The position numbers and the translations under genes are program-made. 42,087 bases of DNA from Candidatus Cloacimonadota bacterium (GTDB taxonomy: Bacteria > Cloacimonadota > Cloacimonadia > Cloacimonadales > Cloacimonadaceae), in contig JAEWNJ010000130.1 of assembly GCA_023392795.1 (NCBI GenBank), positions 1 through 42,087 on the forward strand, given 5' to 3'. Positions 1 to 8,538 of this stretch are shown one piece after another (positions within the stretch are counted from its first letter, which is position 1; each line of letters begins with the position of its first letter). Below the pieces are notes generated by a model, which ran no database searches, had not been told where the DNA came from, and saw nothing but the letters and a program-made list of their open reading frames with translations.

Positions 1-26
1 ATACCTTTAAGTTTTATCTGAGCCAT
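1..26 (-). CDS. tpx: thiol peroxidase (Tpx-like), N-terminal start only
   Basis: Only the first eight codons lie in the window. Read on the minus strand from 26 they give Met-Ala-Gln-Ile-Lys-Leu-Lys-Gly, which matches the opening of many thiol peroxidases of the peroxiredoxin family (Met-Ala-x-Ile/Val-x-Leu/Phe-Lys-Gly). An AAAGGA-type ribosome binding site sits at 35-40, about 8-9 bases before this ATG. A second in-frame ATG at 32 is too close to that site. The gene would be divergent from the histidine kinase at 143. The call rests on a very short match; the rest of the gene is beyond the left edge. Confidence 0.35.
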
Positions 27-142
27 GGTCATATTCCTTTGTGTTCATATTTGGTGGCACCAATAGTCCACTATATTGATAGATTATTCATCTGCAGTCC
101 AAAAGCAACTTGATTCTGAGCCAAGTGTAGATTATCTGCTAT

Positions 143-2149
143 GTGAAAAATCTATTGACAAATTATGAACGTATAGAAACTATCATATGTATGAATAAGG
201 CTAAATTGAGAACACTGTCAAAGGTAGATAGGATAAAACTAAGGTCATTGGGGGACCGCCTCACTAATATTCCGATTGAGGAGGGCCTGGAGCTCGTCAA
301 GGAGATCAGCCAGTTGATGGCAATGCTGGATTTCAATGGCGATGAAGTGCTACAGGCTGATATACTCACTCAGATAGGTGTATTTTATGGCACGTCCTCA
401 ATGACCGAGGAAGCGGAAGAGATCTTTCAAAAGCTGGTGAAGCTGGCGATCAGGCATTCATTGCGCAAACATCAGTTAAGAGCCGAATCCAATCTCGCCA
501 TATGTAAAGCTCAATTGGGTAACTATCATGAAGCTATAGAAATATGGAAGACTCTTGCCGATGAAGAGACTGATAAGGTGATTACCCAGAATATTCTGAA
601 TAATATATCTGTGGGCTATGGCATCCTGGGAGAGTACCACATGGCCTTGAATTTCGCCTTTAAAGCTCTCGATATAGCACAAAAGGCTAATAGCGACGAG
701 ATGATGCTGTCTCCCCTGATGAACCTATCCACGGCTTATGAGAAATTGAAGGACTATGATAAAGCCCGTAAATATGTGGATCAAGCCCTATTCTACGCAC
801 GTAAACTAGGCAATGTCCGCCGTGAGTGCGAATGCCTCAACAATCTCAGTCTGATCTTAAACGAAGTAGGTGAACAAGAGCTTGCCCTGGAACGCGCCCG
901 GGAATGCCTCACTCTCAGACAACGTTACTATGCCAAGTATGAACAAGCCATCTCATACAATAACATAGGCTACATCATGGAGAATATGGGCAAACTCAAC
1001 GAGGCTCTGAAGAATTATAAGATGGCACTGAAACTCAGCAATGACCACACGAATCAAGCCTCTCGCACCAATACATATCTGAACACTGTGTCCATTTATC
1101 TGAAGCAAAACAAAGCAGATTTGGCGCTAAGGCAACTTGATGAGGTAAAAGAACTCGTTCATTCACTCAAGATAAATGAACAACTGGTAAGGTTCTATGG
1201 GTACTATAGCCAAGTCTATGCCCAGCGGGGAGATTTTGAATCTGCCTATAACAGCCAGGCTGAGCTGAATGCCGCACTGAATGAACTCTACGAAGAGCAC
1301 GTGAAGCAATCGGTGAATAAAAGTGAAGCCGATTACTTCCGAAAGCGAATCGAGGAACAAGCTGAGCTTTATAAAGAGCAGAATAAAGAACTGAAAAAGA
1401 AGAACCGCATCATTCACCAGAATAGCATAGAACTGAGCCGCAGCAATAAAAACATGCAGGACAGCGTGGAAACCCTTAACTGGATCGTAAGCGTGATCAG
1501 CCACGATGTGCGCGCCCCACTGGGAAATTTCAGCAGAGTTCTCGAGCTGATCCTAAACGGCAGTTTCCCAGAGGATGAGAAACAGGAAATCCTGCACAGC
1601 ATGAGACGTAGCAGCCAAAACATGTACAAGCTGGTGGATGAAATGCTGGATGGGATCAGACTGCAGCGCCGCCGATTGGACGACATTACTAACATCACAA
1701 ATCAAGATATCATCCCTCATCTGCAACAGATATACATGATCTACCAACCCATAGCCGCACAGAAAAACCTCACCCTGGATTTCGATTATGGGGATGGACA
1801 GATCTTTGCTCTGATCGATAGCGATCTATTTAAAATCGTGGTACGCAATCTGCTAAACAACGCAGTGAAGTTCAGCTTTGATAACGGCCGCATAGGGTTG
1901 AGCGCGAAACATACCGATAAACAAGTAATCATTTCCATCTCTGATACTGGAGTAGGCATGCGTCCTAATGAGATAAAGGAACTGATGAAACGAAACAAAC
2001 CCGTTTACAGCGCGCGTAGGGAGGGATCCGGCATTGGCCTTGGCTGGATTTTGTGCCGTGATTCTGTGAAAAAGATGAAAGGCAGTTTAGAAATAGAATC
2101 AGAACCCGGAAAAGGCAGCACTATCACGATTAAATTGCCCAGCATATAG
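143..2149 (+). CDS. soluble TPR-containing sensor histidine kinase
   Basis: Cytoplasmic histidine kinase of 668 residues with no signal peptide and no membrane segment. Residues about 60-390 are tetratricopeptide repeats, about 390-440 a charged coiled coil, about 445-510 a HisKA dimerisation domain with the phospho-accepting His454 in Ser-His-Asp-Val-Arg-Ala-Pro, and about 550-668 a HATPase_c domain with an N box (Asn-Leu-Leu-Asn-Asn-Ala-Val-Lys-Phe), a G1 box (Asp-Thr-Gly-Val-Gly-Met) and a G2 box (Gly-Ser-Gly-Ile-Gly-Leu-Gly). No receiver domain and no adjacent response regulator is seen, so its partner is unknown. The start is uncertain: GTG at 143 lies right after a weak TTGATT-17-TATCTG promoter-like pair (110-138), and ATG at 191 is in frame; neither has a good ribosome binding site. 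It is a paralogue of the kinase at 28743. Confidence 0.9.
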   Translation: MKNLLTNYERIETIICMNKAKLRTLSKVDRIKLRSLGDRLTNIPIEEGLELVKEISQLMAMLDFNGDEVLQADILTQIGVFYGTSSMTEEAEEIFQKLVKLAIRHSLRKHQLRAESNLAICKAQLGNYHEAIEIWKTLADEETDKVITQNILNNISVGYGILGEYHMALNFAFKALDIAQKANSDEMMLSPLMNLSTAYEKLKDYDKARKYVDQALFYARKLGNVRRECECLNNLSLILNEVGEQELALERARECLTLRQRYYAKYEQAISYNNIGYIMENMGKLNEALKNYKMALKLSNDHTNQASRTNTYLNTVSIYLKQNKADLALRQLDEVKELVHSLKINEQLVRFYGYYSQVYAQRGDFESAYNSQAELNAALNELYEEHVKQSVNKSEADYFRKRIEEQAELYKEQNKELKKKNRIIHQNSIELSRSNKNMQDSVETLNWIVSVISHDVRAPLGNFSRVLELILNGSFPEDEKQEILHSMRRSSQNMYKLVDEMLDGIRLQRRRLDDITNITNQDIIPHLQQIYMIYQPIAAQKNLTLDFDYGDGQIFALIDSDLFKIVVRNLLNNAVKFSFDNGRIGLSAKHTDKQVIISISDTGVGMRPNEIKELMKRNKPVYSARREGSGIGLGWILCRDSVKKMKGSLEIESEPGKGSTITIKLPSI

Positions 2150-2313
2150 GCCACTTCACTCATTGCATTGTTCCAACACAGCGTCAGAATGCGTCACGCA
2201 GCGTCTCTCCTATGCCCCTGCCCTACAAGGACTACTGAATCCAAGAACAATCCAATAGCATCATGAGCGCATTTATCATGATCCGGATACGCATTAAAGC
2301 CTCTTCAACAAAA

Positions 2314-2398
2314 TGTCCATTCCTGGCTTCCCGCGCTGTTCTAACTCTCTTACCACCCTCCCCCGTCCCAGGGAAGAGGAATCCGGGAAGGTGGCAAG
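2314..2398 (+). repeat. 85-bp palindromic dispersed repeat, copy 1
   Basis: This segment matches the reverse complement of 28356-28440 at 72 of 85 positions with no gaps (counted by eye). The last 50 bases form an imperfect stem: an arm beginning CTTACCACCCTCCC is closed by GGGAAGGTGGCAAG, with a loop of about 22 bases containing AAGAGGAATCC. A third, degenerate relative lies at 38606-38687. All three are intergenic. It has no coding potential and no terminal features of an insertion sequence; a small non-autonomous element or an RNA-structure element is possible. Confidence 0.8.
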
Positions 2399-2453
2399 AC
2401 GAAAAAATGGAGGTTGTGGTCTGTCACAAGGGTATTGCCCGGGTATTTCGCTC

Positions 2454-2481
2454 TTGACAAGTAACGGCCCATGGATATAAG
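2454..2481 (+). promoter_or_regulatory. sigma-70-like promoter for the pgpH operon
   Basis: A perfect -35 hexamer TTGACA (2454-2459) and a TATAAG -10 (2476-2481) are separated by 16 bp. Transcription would be expected to begin about 6-7 bases after the -10, that is at or next to the pgpH ATG at 2488, giving a leaderless or nearly leaderless message. It is the strongest promoter match I see in the window. Confidence 0.65.
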
Positions 2482-2487
2482 GGATAA

Positions 2488-4581
2488 ATGAACTCGAAAT
2501 ACTTATGGATCATAATACTTACAGCCCTCATTATCGTGGGTTTGTACCATACCTTTGCGGTTGGGCGTTTTAACTATCCTGAGTTTCGCTTGAAGGCAGG
2601 CCAGGTCTCAGAAACGGAAGTGATCGCGCCCTTTGATTTTCCGATTATGAAAAATCCCGAGCTGCTAATTAACGAACGCGAGGAAAGCGTAGAAAACATC
2701 CTAACGCCATATCGTATCAGCGACGAGCAGCTTTTCAGTGCGCTAAGCGTTATTGATCAGCTCTGGGCAATATTTTATGATGATCCTACCCTCAGTCCTG
2801 TCCAGAAGGCTGAAGCCGCCACCAAAGCAGGGTTCAAGCTGGATACAGCAGCCTTGGTCTTTGCTTATGGCAATGAAAACCTGGATCGGAGCTATGACCG
2901 CATTCGAGCGGGGTTGCAAGAAATATACAAAAGAGGTATTTACGCTGAATCGCCTGGGGACAGCATCCTGATCTTCAACGGAAAATCCCGCAGCTCCAAA
3001 CCTTTAAGTACATATCTAAACCGCGACGAAGCCTTGCTGGAGTTGATTGGGGCCTACCCGGAAGCGGAATTGTTACTGGCAGCTCTGGCTGAAAGCCTGG
3101 TGCTGCCCAACATCGTGATTGACGAAGAACACCTGGCCGAGCTAAAGCAGAAAACCATCAGCGAGATCCCCGAGACTGAAGGTATCGTATTACAAAATGA
3201 AGTGATTGTGCGAAAGAACGCCCGTGTTACCGAACGTGATATTGAGAAACTTGAGTCGTTACAGGTGGCTTTTCGTAGCCGAAACCTCCAGAAATCTCCC
3301 CTGCAGCAGATGCTGCTGGCCTTGGGCATGATGATCTACACTTTTCTGATCCTGCTAGTAGCAAATCACTATTACGGCGTATTCCACAAATCCAGCGGAC
3401 ATAGTGTAGCGGACTACCTACCGGTGAATCTGGGCTTCATTTTGATCGTTCTTTTAGGTATCTTTACAAATCATATTTTTACCCTGAGTAACCTCGTGAT
3501 CCCCTTTGCCCTGACCGTTCTGGCGGCTGCGATATTGGTAAGCACGGATTTTGGAATGCTTTACGGGATCTGCTCGATGTTGATCCTGAACCCCTTTATA
3601 AACTGGGAAACCTATACACCGGTGATCTTTCTACTCAGCACTACCATGACCTTGCTGCTGGTGAAACGCCAGCATGCGCAGCATGAATTCCTCAGTATCT
3701 GGTTTTATCTTTTGATATCGACCACTCTGGTGAATGTAGCCATATCAATCTACAAAAGCGATCCACTGGCTGTCGTATTTCGAAACATTGGTTTTGGGAT
3801 GATCTCATGTGCCATCAGCATCGTGGGTATACTGATTATCGTACCTTATTATGAACGCCGCTGGAACCGCGCCACCAAGCAGACTTTGCTGGAACTGCTG
3901 GATTTTAATCACCCATTACTGAAACAGTTGGCCACTACAGCGGTAGGCACCTATCATCACAGCCTGATCGTGGGCAATCTGGCAGAACGGGCTGCCGAAG
4001 CTATCGGGGCGAATCCGCTGCTAGCACGAGTGGGCAGCTATTATCATGATATCGGAAAGATTATAAACACAGAAGCTTTCACGGAGAATAATGAGAATTC
4101 AAATGCAATACACGATACCAGAGCCCCGGAAGAAAGCGCGAAAATCATCAAGAGTCACGTTTTAGAAGGCATTGCTCTGGCAAAGAAGCATAAGATTCCC
4201 CAGCCAGTGATCGACATCCTGATGCAACACCATGGGAATAGTGTGATCCGCTATTTCCATGACAAAGCCGAAAAACTAAGCCTGGACGTTCCCCTGCAGG
4301 CGTTTCAATACTCCGGCCCCCGTCCCCAAAGCAAGGAAGCAGTGCTGGTGATGCTGGCAGACGTGGTGGAAAGCACTACAAAAGCAAAAAACATCCAGAG
4401 CGAAGAGGATATCATCAAGATCATTGACGACACCATTGCCCGTCTCATTCGCGAAGGACAATTCGATGAAGCCCCAATTACATTAAAAGACCTGAACACA
4501 GTAAAACAATCCATGTTACCAGTGCTGGGGAGCATCTATCGTAAACGGCTGGACTACCCTGAAGAGCATGACAAGCATTGA
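2488..4581 (+). CDS. pgpH: PgpH/YqfF-type membrane HD-domain phosphohydrolase
   Basis: Membrane protein of 697 residues of the 7TMR-HDED plus HD family, whose characterised members (Listeria PgpH) hydrolyse the second messenger c-di-AMP. One membrane helix lies near residues 5-24, a large extracytoplasmic domain spans about 30-280, a block of about seven helices about 280-460, and a cytoplasmic HD domain about 470-690. The HD domain shows His-His-Ser in Gly-Thr-Tyr-His-His-Ser, then Tyr-Tyr-His-Asp-Ile-Gly-Lys, and a third metal-ligand region at Met-Gln-His-His-Gly. It is first in the long operon and overlaps ybeY by 14 bp; pgpH-ybeY-CNNM is a widespread gene order. The ATG at 2488 fits the family N-terminus, although the -10 element ends only 6 bases before it. 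c-di-AMP as substrate is inferred from the family. Confidence 0.92.
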   Translation: MNSKYLWIIILTALIIVGLYHTFAVGRFNYPEFRLKAGQVSETEVIAPFDFPIMKNPELLINEREESVENILTPYRISDEQLFSALSVIDQLWAIFYDDPTLSPVQKAEAATKAGFKLDTAALVFAYGNENLDRSYDRIRAGLQEIYKRGIYAESPGDSILIFNGKSRSSKPLSTYLNRDEALLELIGAYPEAELLLAALAESLVLPNIVIDEEHLAELKQKTISEIPETEGIVLQNEVIVRKNARVTERDIEKLESLQVAFRSRNLQKSPLQQMLLALGMMIYTFLILLVANHYYGVFHKSSGHSVADYLPVNLGFILIVLLGIFTNHIFTLSNLVIPFALTVLAAAILVSTDFGMLYGICSMLILNPFINWETYTPVIFLLSTTMTLLLVKRQHAQHEFLSIWFYLLISTTLVNVAISIYKSDPLAVVFRNIGFGMISCAISIVGILIIVPYYERRWNRATKQTLLELLDFNHPLLKQLATTAVGTYHHSLIVGNLAERAAEAIGANPLLARVGSYYHDIGKIINTEAFTENNENSNAIHDTRAPEESAKIIKSHVLEGIALAKKHKIPQPVIDILMQHHGNSVIRYFHDKAEKLSLDVPLQAFQYSGPRPQSKEAVLVMLADVVESTTKAKNIQSEEDIIKIIDDTIARLIREGQFDEAPITLKDLNTVKQSMLPVLGSIYRKRLDYPEEHDKH

Positions 4582-5008
4582 TATTGAGGGTGATTTACCC
4601 AACGGCATAGACGAAGCCTCAATTCGCCTTATGGCCGAAACCATATGTTCGTCAGAAGTGCCTGATACTGATTTCCAGATTTCACTGCAACTGGTCAAAA
4701 GTGAGGCTATGAGGGAGTTTAACCGGCTTTACCGGGGTGTGAATCACGTCACCGATGTGCTCAGTTTTGCCGGTGATGCCATGATGCTGGAAGGACGCAT
4801 AATCCGGCTTTGCGATATTATCATTGACACAAATCAAGTGTTTTTACAAAAGGGTACAAATACATTCAGAGAGGAATTTTGGCTGGTTCTGATCCATGGA
4901 CTATTACACCTGACAGGTTATGATCACATCAGAACAGCAGACAGAAGAAAAATGGAAGACGCAGAAGACAATTACCGAAAGCAAATTCCGGGGGGCGGAA
5001 TTGGCTGA
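4568..5008 (+). CDS. ybeY: endoribonuclease YbeY (rRNA maturation factor)
   Basis: Zinc-dependent endoribonuclease involved in 16S rRNA 3' end maturation and ribosome quality control in the bacteria where it has been studied. The 146-residue length is typical. The metal-binding motif is intact: His110-Gly-Leu-Leu-His114-Leu-Thr-Gly-Tyr-Asp-His120. The Thr-Asp-Val-Leu-Ser-Phe segment at residues 62-67 is also a family hallmark. The usual Gly of the Leu-Gly-Asp-Ile motif is Cys here (Leu81-Cys82-Asp83-Ile84). It overlaps the end of pgpH by 14 bp and runs 8 bp into the likely start of the next gene, so it is probably translationally coupled to both. Confidence 0.95.
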   Translation: MTSIDIEGDLPNGIDEASIRLMAETICSSEVPDTDFQISLQLVKSEAMREFNRLYRGVNHVTDVLSFAGDAMMLEGRIIRLCDIIIDTNQVFLQKGTNTFREEFWLVLIHGLLHLTGYDHIRTADRRKMEDAEDNYRKQIPGGGIG

Positions 5009-6263
5009 TTCTAATATATTGCTGCTAGTAGTATTCTTGGCTTTATCAGCTTTCTTTTCCGGCAGCGAAACGGCAATGTTCTCGTTGTCACGCGTGTACT
5101 TAAAAAAGCTGGAGAATAGCGATTCCAAAACAGGGAAAATGGTGCTTAAGCTCCTGTCCAAACCACGTAAACTGCTAATCACCTTGCTTTTAGGCAACAC
5201 ACTGGTGAATGTGGCCATATCGTCTTTTGGCACCATTATCGCCATCAATCTTGCCGAAACCCGAGGGTGGGATCTGTCTTCGACAATCACCATTCAAGTG
5301 TTGCTCGCCACCTTGGCAATTTTGTTTTTTGGGGAGATCATCCCCAAGCTGATCGCTCTTAGCAAGGCAAATGAGATCTGCCTGATTTTGGCATATCCTC
5401 TTGCGCTATTGCAGTTTGTTCTCTTCCCCCCGGTCTGGATCTTTGAGAAGATTAGTTACTGGGTGTCGCGCAAGCAGAATCTGGAAAAGCATATTGGCCA
5501 GCGCTTTACACATGAAGAGTTTCACAATCTGATTCAAAGCGAATCCTCATCAGGTACTCTGGAAGAACATGAAAAGAGGATGCTGGTGGGGCTCTTTCGT
5601 TTTCGGGAAGCCGAGATCAGCGAGATCTATGTACCCCGGGTACGCGTAACCGCCATTGAGGAAAACCAGAGCCTGGATGAACTCAGGGATTTGATCGTGG
5701 CCAGCGGTTATTCGCGGATACCTGTATACCGGGAGACCATCGATGACATCGTGGGGATCATCTACGTAAAGGACATCCTGTTGTATCCTGAAAAGCAGAG
5801 CATTACAGACTTGATGCGGCCGGCCTGGTTCGTGACCGAGAACATGAAGATCCAATCTCTGCTGAATCAATTTAAAGCCCGAAAACTGCAAGTGGCCGTG
5901 GTTGTGGATGAGTATGGCGGCACATCAGGCATTATCTCTCTGGAAGACATTCTGGAAGAGATTGTGGGTGAGATTCGCGATGAATACGATGCCGACGAGA
6001 TCCCGGAATATACCAAATGCGATGATGGCAGCTACACCTTGAGCGGAAATTATAGTGCGCGGCAGTTTAATCAGGAGTTTTCCACTGACATCTCGGTGGA
6101 CGATTATGACAATATTGCTGAGTTTCTCCTTGCCCAATTCAACCATGTCCCCCAGGTGGGTGAAAGCTATATCCTCAATGATTGTTTGGATATCATGGTT
6201 CTGGACAGCGACGAACGAAGCATAAAGCAAGTAAAAGTAAGACAGATAGATAGCGATGAATAA
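5001..6263 (+). CDS. CNNM/HlyC-CorC family membrane protein with CBS pair
   Basis: Membrane protein of 420 residues from the TTG at 5001. The N-terminal CNNM (DUF21) domain covers about residues 1-155 with hydrophobic helices and the family signature Phe-Phe-Ser-Gly-Ser-Glu-Thr-Ala-Met-Phe-Ser. A pair of CBS domains covers about 185-300 (Val-Asp-Glu-Tyr-Gly-Gly-Thr-Ser-Gly near its end), and a CorC_HlyC transporter-associated domain covers about 315-405. Related proteins are linked to Mg or Na transport; the substrate here is not known. An upstream ATG at 4920 would overlap ybeY by 89 bp and add a charged tail that family members lack. I therefore prefer TTG 5001, preceded by a G-rich GGGGGGCGG stretch and aligned with the usual N-terminus. 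Confidence 0.88.
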   Translation: MADSNILLLVVFLALSAFFSGSETAMFSLSRVYLKKLENSDSKTGKMVLKLLSKPRKLLITLLLGNTLVNVAISSFGTIIAINLAETRGWDLSSTITIQVLLATLAILFFGEIIPKLIALSKANEICLILAYPLALLQFVLFPPVWIFEKISYWVSRKQNLEKHIGQRFTHEEFHNLIQSESSSGTLEEHEKRMLVGLFRFREAEISEIYVPRVRVTAIEENQSLDELRDLIVASGYSRIPVYRETIDDIVGIIYVKDILLYPEKQSITDLMRPAWFVTENMKIQSLLNQFKARKLQVAVVVDEYGGTSGIISLEDILEEIVGEIRDEYDADEIPEYTKCDDGSYTLSGNYSARQFNQEFSTDISVDDYDNIAEFLLAQFNHVPQVGESYILNDCLDIMVLDSDERSIKQVKVRQIDSDE

Positions 6264-6951
6264 ATACATTTTACTGATACTAGGCCTGGTTGGCCTGGGC
6301 GTAGTTCAGGCACAGAATCTGGAGTACAGGATAAACTCGATGGGATTCAAGGTGGCAGACCTGAGGCTAAACATTGGCAAAGATAATCTTTATGTGAAAG
6401 CCAGCAACAGCGGTTTCAGGACGATCTTTCCCCATCTGAACAATACCTACCGTGTGTCCTTCGACTCTGATTTTCTGCCCCAAAGCTACGTAAGAATCAT
6501 CCACCAGAGCGAACTCAAGGATACCATCAGCACTAGTTATCACAAAAACTCGGCCACGATGCACCGAAAGTCCAGTAATGAAAGCATCAGCTACACTTTA
6601 CCTGCGCCCAGCCATGATGTATTCACACTTCTAGCAAAGATCAGTCAAAGCGAAAAGCCCATTGGCGAGTATCTGGTGGACGGAAATGGCAGACCCTGGA
6701 AAGCCGTGGTCAGCGGTGGGAAGGTCGAAGATCTCAAGACCTCCCTGGGCAAGTTTCAGACCCGGAAGTATGAACTGCGTTTCAAAGCCTTGAATACCAA
6801 AAAGGCACCTTACATCGACATGCTTACTCACAACTTTCTCGATGAAGATCTGCATCTGAGTATTTGGGTAAATCAGGTTGGCATCCCGGTCAAGGCGCAT
6901 CTACGCAAGAAGTTGGTAGTCATCACGTGGGAGATACTAAGCATATCCTGA
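6256..6951 (+). CDS. secreted DUF3108-like protein
   Basis: Protein of 231 residues with a clear signal peptide: positive start, hydrophobic residues 4-15, likely cleavage after Val-Gln-Ala near residue 19. The mature part is beta-rich and resembles DUF3108 proteins, which are periplasmic and of uncertain role. Visible features are an early Tyr-Arg-Ile-Asn-Ser-Met-Gly-Phe-Lys-Val-Ala pattern and a closing segment reading Leu-Ser-Ile-Trp-Val-Asn, typical of this fold. It overlaps the CNNM gene by 8 bp and the next gene by 1 bp, so it belongs to the operon. Its neighbours suggest an envelope role; that is inference. Confidence 0.7.
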   Translation: MNKYILLILGLVGLGVVQAQNLEYRINSMGFKVADLRLNIGKDNLYVKASNSGFRTIFPHLNNTYRVSFDSDFLPQSYVRIIHQSELKDTISTSYHKNSATMHRKSSNESISYTLPAPSHDVFTLLAKISQSEKPIGEYLVDGNGRPWKAVVSGGKVEDLKTSLGKFQTRKYELRFKALNTKKAPYIDMLTHNFLDEDLHLSIWVNQVGIPVKAHLRKKLVVITWEILSIS

Positions 6952-7313
6952 TGAGTGTAAAGGGCTATCTTTATCTCAGTGTTTTGTGGATGCTGCTGAT
7001 CTGGTTGGTATCCTCCATCCCTAGCAAGGACCTTCCTTCCGTTGAATTTTGGAGCAGCGACAAGCTTGCTCATATCCTGGTATACTTCATCTGGGGACTA
7101 TTGGTCAGCACGTACTTGAGAAAGCGCACTGCTGCCACGAAAGTGTATCTGGGCGTGTTTGTATTTATGTGGATCAGTGCCGCCCTGGATGAGTATCATC
7201 AGCGCTTTATTCCCGGCCGCAGCGTGAGTATCTACGATTTTTATGCCAATTCACTTGGCCTGTTGAGTGCGCTGTTAACCGGTCTATACCAAAAAAAGAA
7301 GATCCAGGCGTGA
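6951..7313 (+). CDS. VanZ-like family membrane protein
   Basis: Small integral membrane protein of 120 residues with four likely helices. Family marks are Ser-Asp-Lys-Leu-Ala-His near residue 37-42, an acidic-histidine segment Ala-Leu-Asp-Glu-Tyr-His-Gln around residue 78-84 followed by Pro-Gly-Arg, and Tyr-Asp-Phe-Tyr-Ala-Asn-Ser. These fit the VanZ-like domain. VanZ itself gives low-level teicoplanin resistance, but most homologues are of unknown role, so no resistance is implied. The ATG at 6951 overlaps the previous stop codon by one base (TGATG), which decides the start over an earlier in-frame ATG at 6864. It overlaps the following GTG by 4 bp. Confidence 0.85.
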   Translation: MSVKGYLYLSVLWMLLIWLVSSIPSKDLPSVEFWSSDKLAHILVYFIWGLLVSTYLRKRTAATKVYLGVFVFMWISAALDEYHQRFIPGRSVSIYDFYANSLGLLSALLTGLYQKKKIQA

Positions 7314-8029
7314 TTAAGGTAGATAAGCTGAGCCTGAGTTTGGGCAAAAAAGTAATCCTGCAGGATATTGATTTTACTCTGCCGGATAAGGAAAACCTGG
7401 TGATCCTGGGACGCAGCGGATCGGGGAAAACTGTTTTGATGAAGAGCCTCTTGGGGCTATACGCGCCGGATGCGGGTAGCATCGTGATTGATGGCACAAA
7501 CCTGTATCACTGTACCAAAATGGAACGCAGCAAAGTAAAGGAGCGTTTCGCCATGGTCTTTCAAATGGCGGCGTTGCTGGATTCTTTCACGGTGTATCAA
7601 AACGTGGCTCTACCCCTATATGAAAGAGGCGAAAAGGATGAGAACAAGATCGCCACTAAGGTAAAAGAATGCCTTGATCTGGTGGGTCTGGTCCACACCG
7701 AAAGCTTGTATCCCGCAGAATTGAGCGGGGGGATGAGAAAAAGGATCGGGATCGCCCGCGCCCTTGTATATGATCCGGATTACATCATTTTTGATGAACC
7801 GGTATCCGGTCTGGATCCCATTACTGCTCAGGACACCCTTTATTACATGAGCGAAATCATCAGGGCGAACAGAGCTACCTTAATCACTATCACTCACGAT
7901 ATAGGTACGATTGAGCACCTGGGGCAAAAGATACTCTTCATTGAAATGGGCAGGATGCTGCATTTCGGTTCATATCAAGAGTTACAGAAAAGCCCTGATC
8001 CCATTATCCACAGGTACTTCAATTCATGA
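7310..8029 (+). CDS. mlaF: MlaF/Mkl-type ABC transporter ATP-binding protein
   Basis: ATPase subunit of 239 residues. Walker A is Gly-Arg-Ser-Gly-Ser-Gly-Lys-Thr (34-41), the signature is Leu-Ser-Gly-Gly-Met (138-142) and Walker B is Tyr-Ile-Ile-Phe-Asp-Glu-Pro (158-164). The Q-loop region reading Phe-Gln-Met-Ala-Ala-Leu-Leu-Asp-Ser-Phe-Thr-Val with Asn-Val-Ala-Leu-Pro-Leu is the mark of the MlaF/Mkl subgroup, which energises phospholipid or sterol trafficking at the envelope. The start is GTG at 7310 within a GTGA overlap. The permease (MlaE) and MCE-domain (MlaD) partners expected for this subgroup are not in the window, so the complex must be completed elsewhere. Substrate is inferred from the family. 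Confidence 0.85.
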   Translation: MIKVDKLSLSLGKKVILQDIDFTLPDKENLVILGRSGSGKTVLMKSLLGLYAPDAGSIVIDGTNLYHCTKMERSKVKERFAMVFQMAALLDSFTVYQNVALPLYERGEKDENKIATKVKECLDLVGLVHTESLYPAELSGGMRKRIGIARALVYDPDYIIFDEPVSGLDPITAQDTLYYMSEIIRANRATLITITHDIGTIEHLGQKILFIEMGRMLHFGSYQELQKSPDPIIHRYFNS

Positions 8030-8538
8030 AGCAGGACAGCATTTTATTCCTGGCGTTTCTTACTGCCACGGCATCCGCTGTGTACATAGTGGAAAACCTG
8101 ATCATGAGCATGCTGCCCATACCATTCATCAGAATTGGGCTATCCAATGTTGTACTGCTCTACCTGGTCTACCATCGCAGAATCCTCAGCGCTTTTGTGG
8201 TCGCAATCGCCAAATCAGTGATTGGAGCGCTTGCCACTTTCAGTCTCCTATCGCCGATGCTTGCGCTATCCCTCGCCGGAGGTTTGGCAGCGGTTTGCTT
8301 GATGAGCATGGGGCTATTCATCCGTCCTCGTTTCAGCATGTTTGGCATCAGTGTTCTTGGCGCAATAGGGCATAATGCCGCGCAATTGCTACTAGTGAGA
8401 TCGTGGTTAATTCGCAACGATGGACTTTTTGTATTGACACCAATCCTGATTCTGTTAGGCTTGATTAGTGGTATAATCACAGCGTATTTCTGCCTGTATA
8501 TAGAGGAGAAAATCCCGAGCTTAAGGGTTACGACATGA
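8026..8538 (+). CDS. Gx transporter family membrane protein
   Basis: Very hydrophobic protein of 170 residues with five to six predicted membrane helices. It matches the Gx transporter family (Pfam Hpre_diP_synt_I; historically annotated as heptaprenyl diphosphate synthase component I), seen in Phe-Ile-Arg-Ile-Gly-Leu-Ser-Asn, Leu-Ser-Leu-Ala-Gly-Gly and the Gly-Ala-Ile-Gly-His-Asn-Ala-Ala-Gln segment. Members are thought to be small-molecule or cation transporters; substrates are mostly unknown. It overlaps mlaF and the PBP1A gene by 4 bp on each side (ATGA), so translation is probably coupled. The old prenyl-synthase name should not be taken as its function. Confidence 0.85.
   Translation: MKQDSILFLAFLTATASAVYIVENLIMSMLPIPFIRIGLSNVVLLYLVYHRRILSAFVVAIAKSVIGALATFSLLSPMLALSLAGGLAAVCLMSMGLFIRPRFSMFGISVLGAIGHNAAQLLLVRSWLIRNDGLFVLTPILILLGLISGIITAYFCLYIEEKIPSLRVTT

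Larger units (their letters stand above)
2150..2487. other. 338-bp intergenic region with repeat and promoter
   Basis: No convincing gene. It holds a copy of the 85-bp palindromic repeat (2314-2398) and a near-consensus promoter (2454-2481) for the long operon that follows. No clear terminator is visible for the upstream kinase. An open frame of 64 codons at 2263-2457 runs through the repeat and has no ribosome binding site, so I do not call it. Confidence 0.7.

Noticed and set aside
2263..2457. 64-codon open frame on the plus strand
   Set aside because: It runs through the palindromic repeat, overlaps the pgpH promoter and has no ribosome binding site.
6951..7313. Glycopeptide resistance by a VanZ protein
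   Set aside because: The fold is VanZ-like, but there are no van genes nearby and the family is broad and mostly uncharacterised.
7911..8375. 154-codon plus-strand frame
   Set aside because: A shadow of mlaF and the Gx transporter gene in another frame; those two have clear motifs and an ATGA junction.
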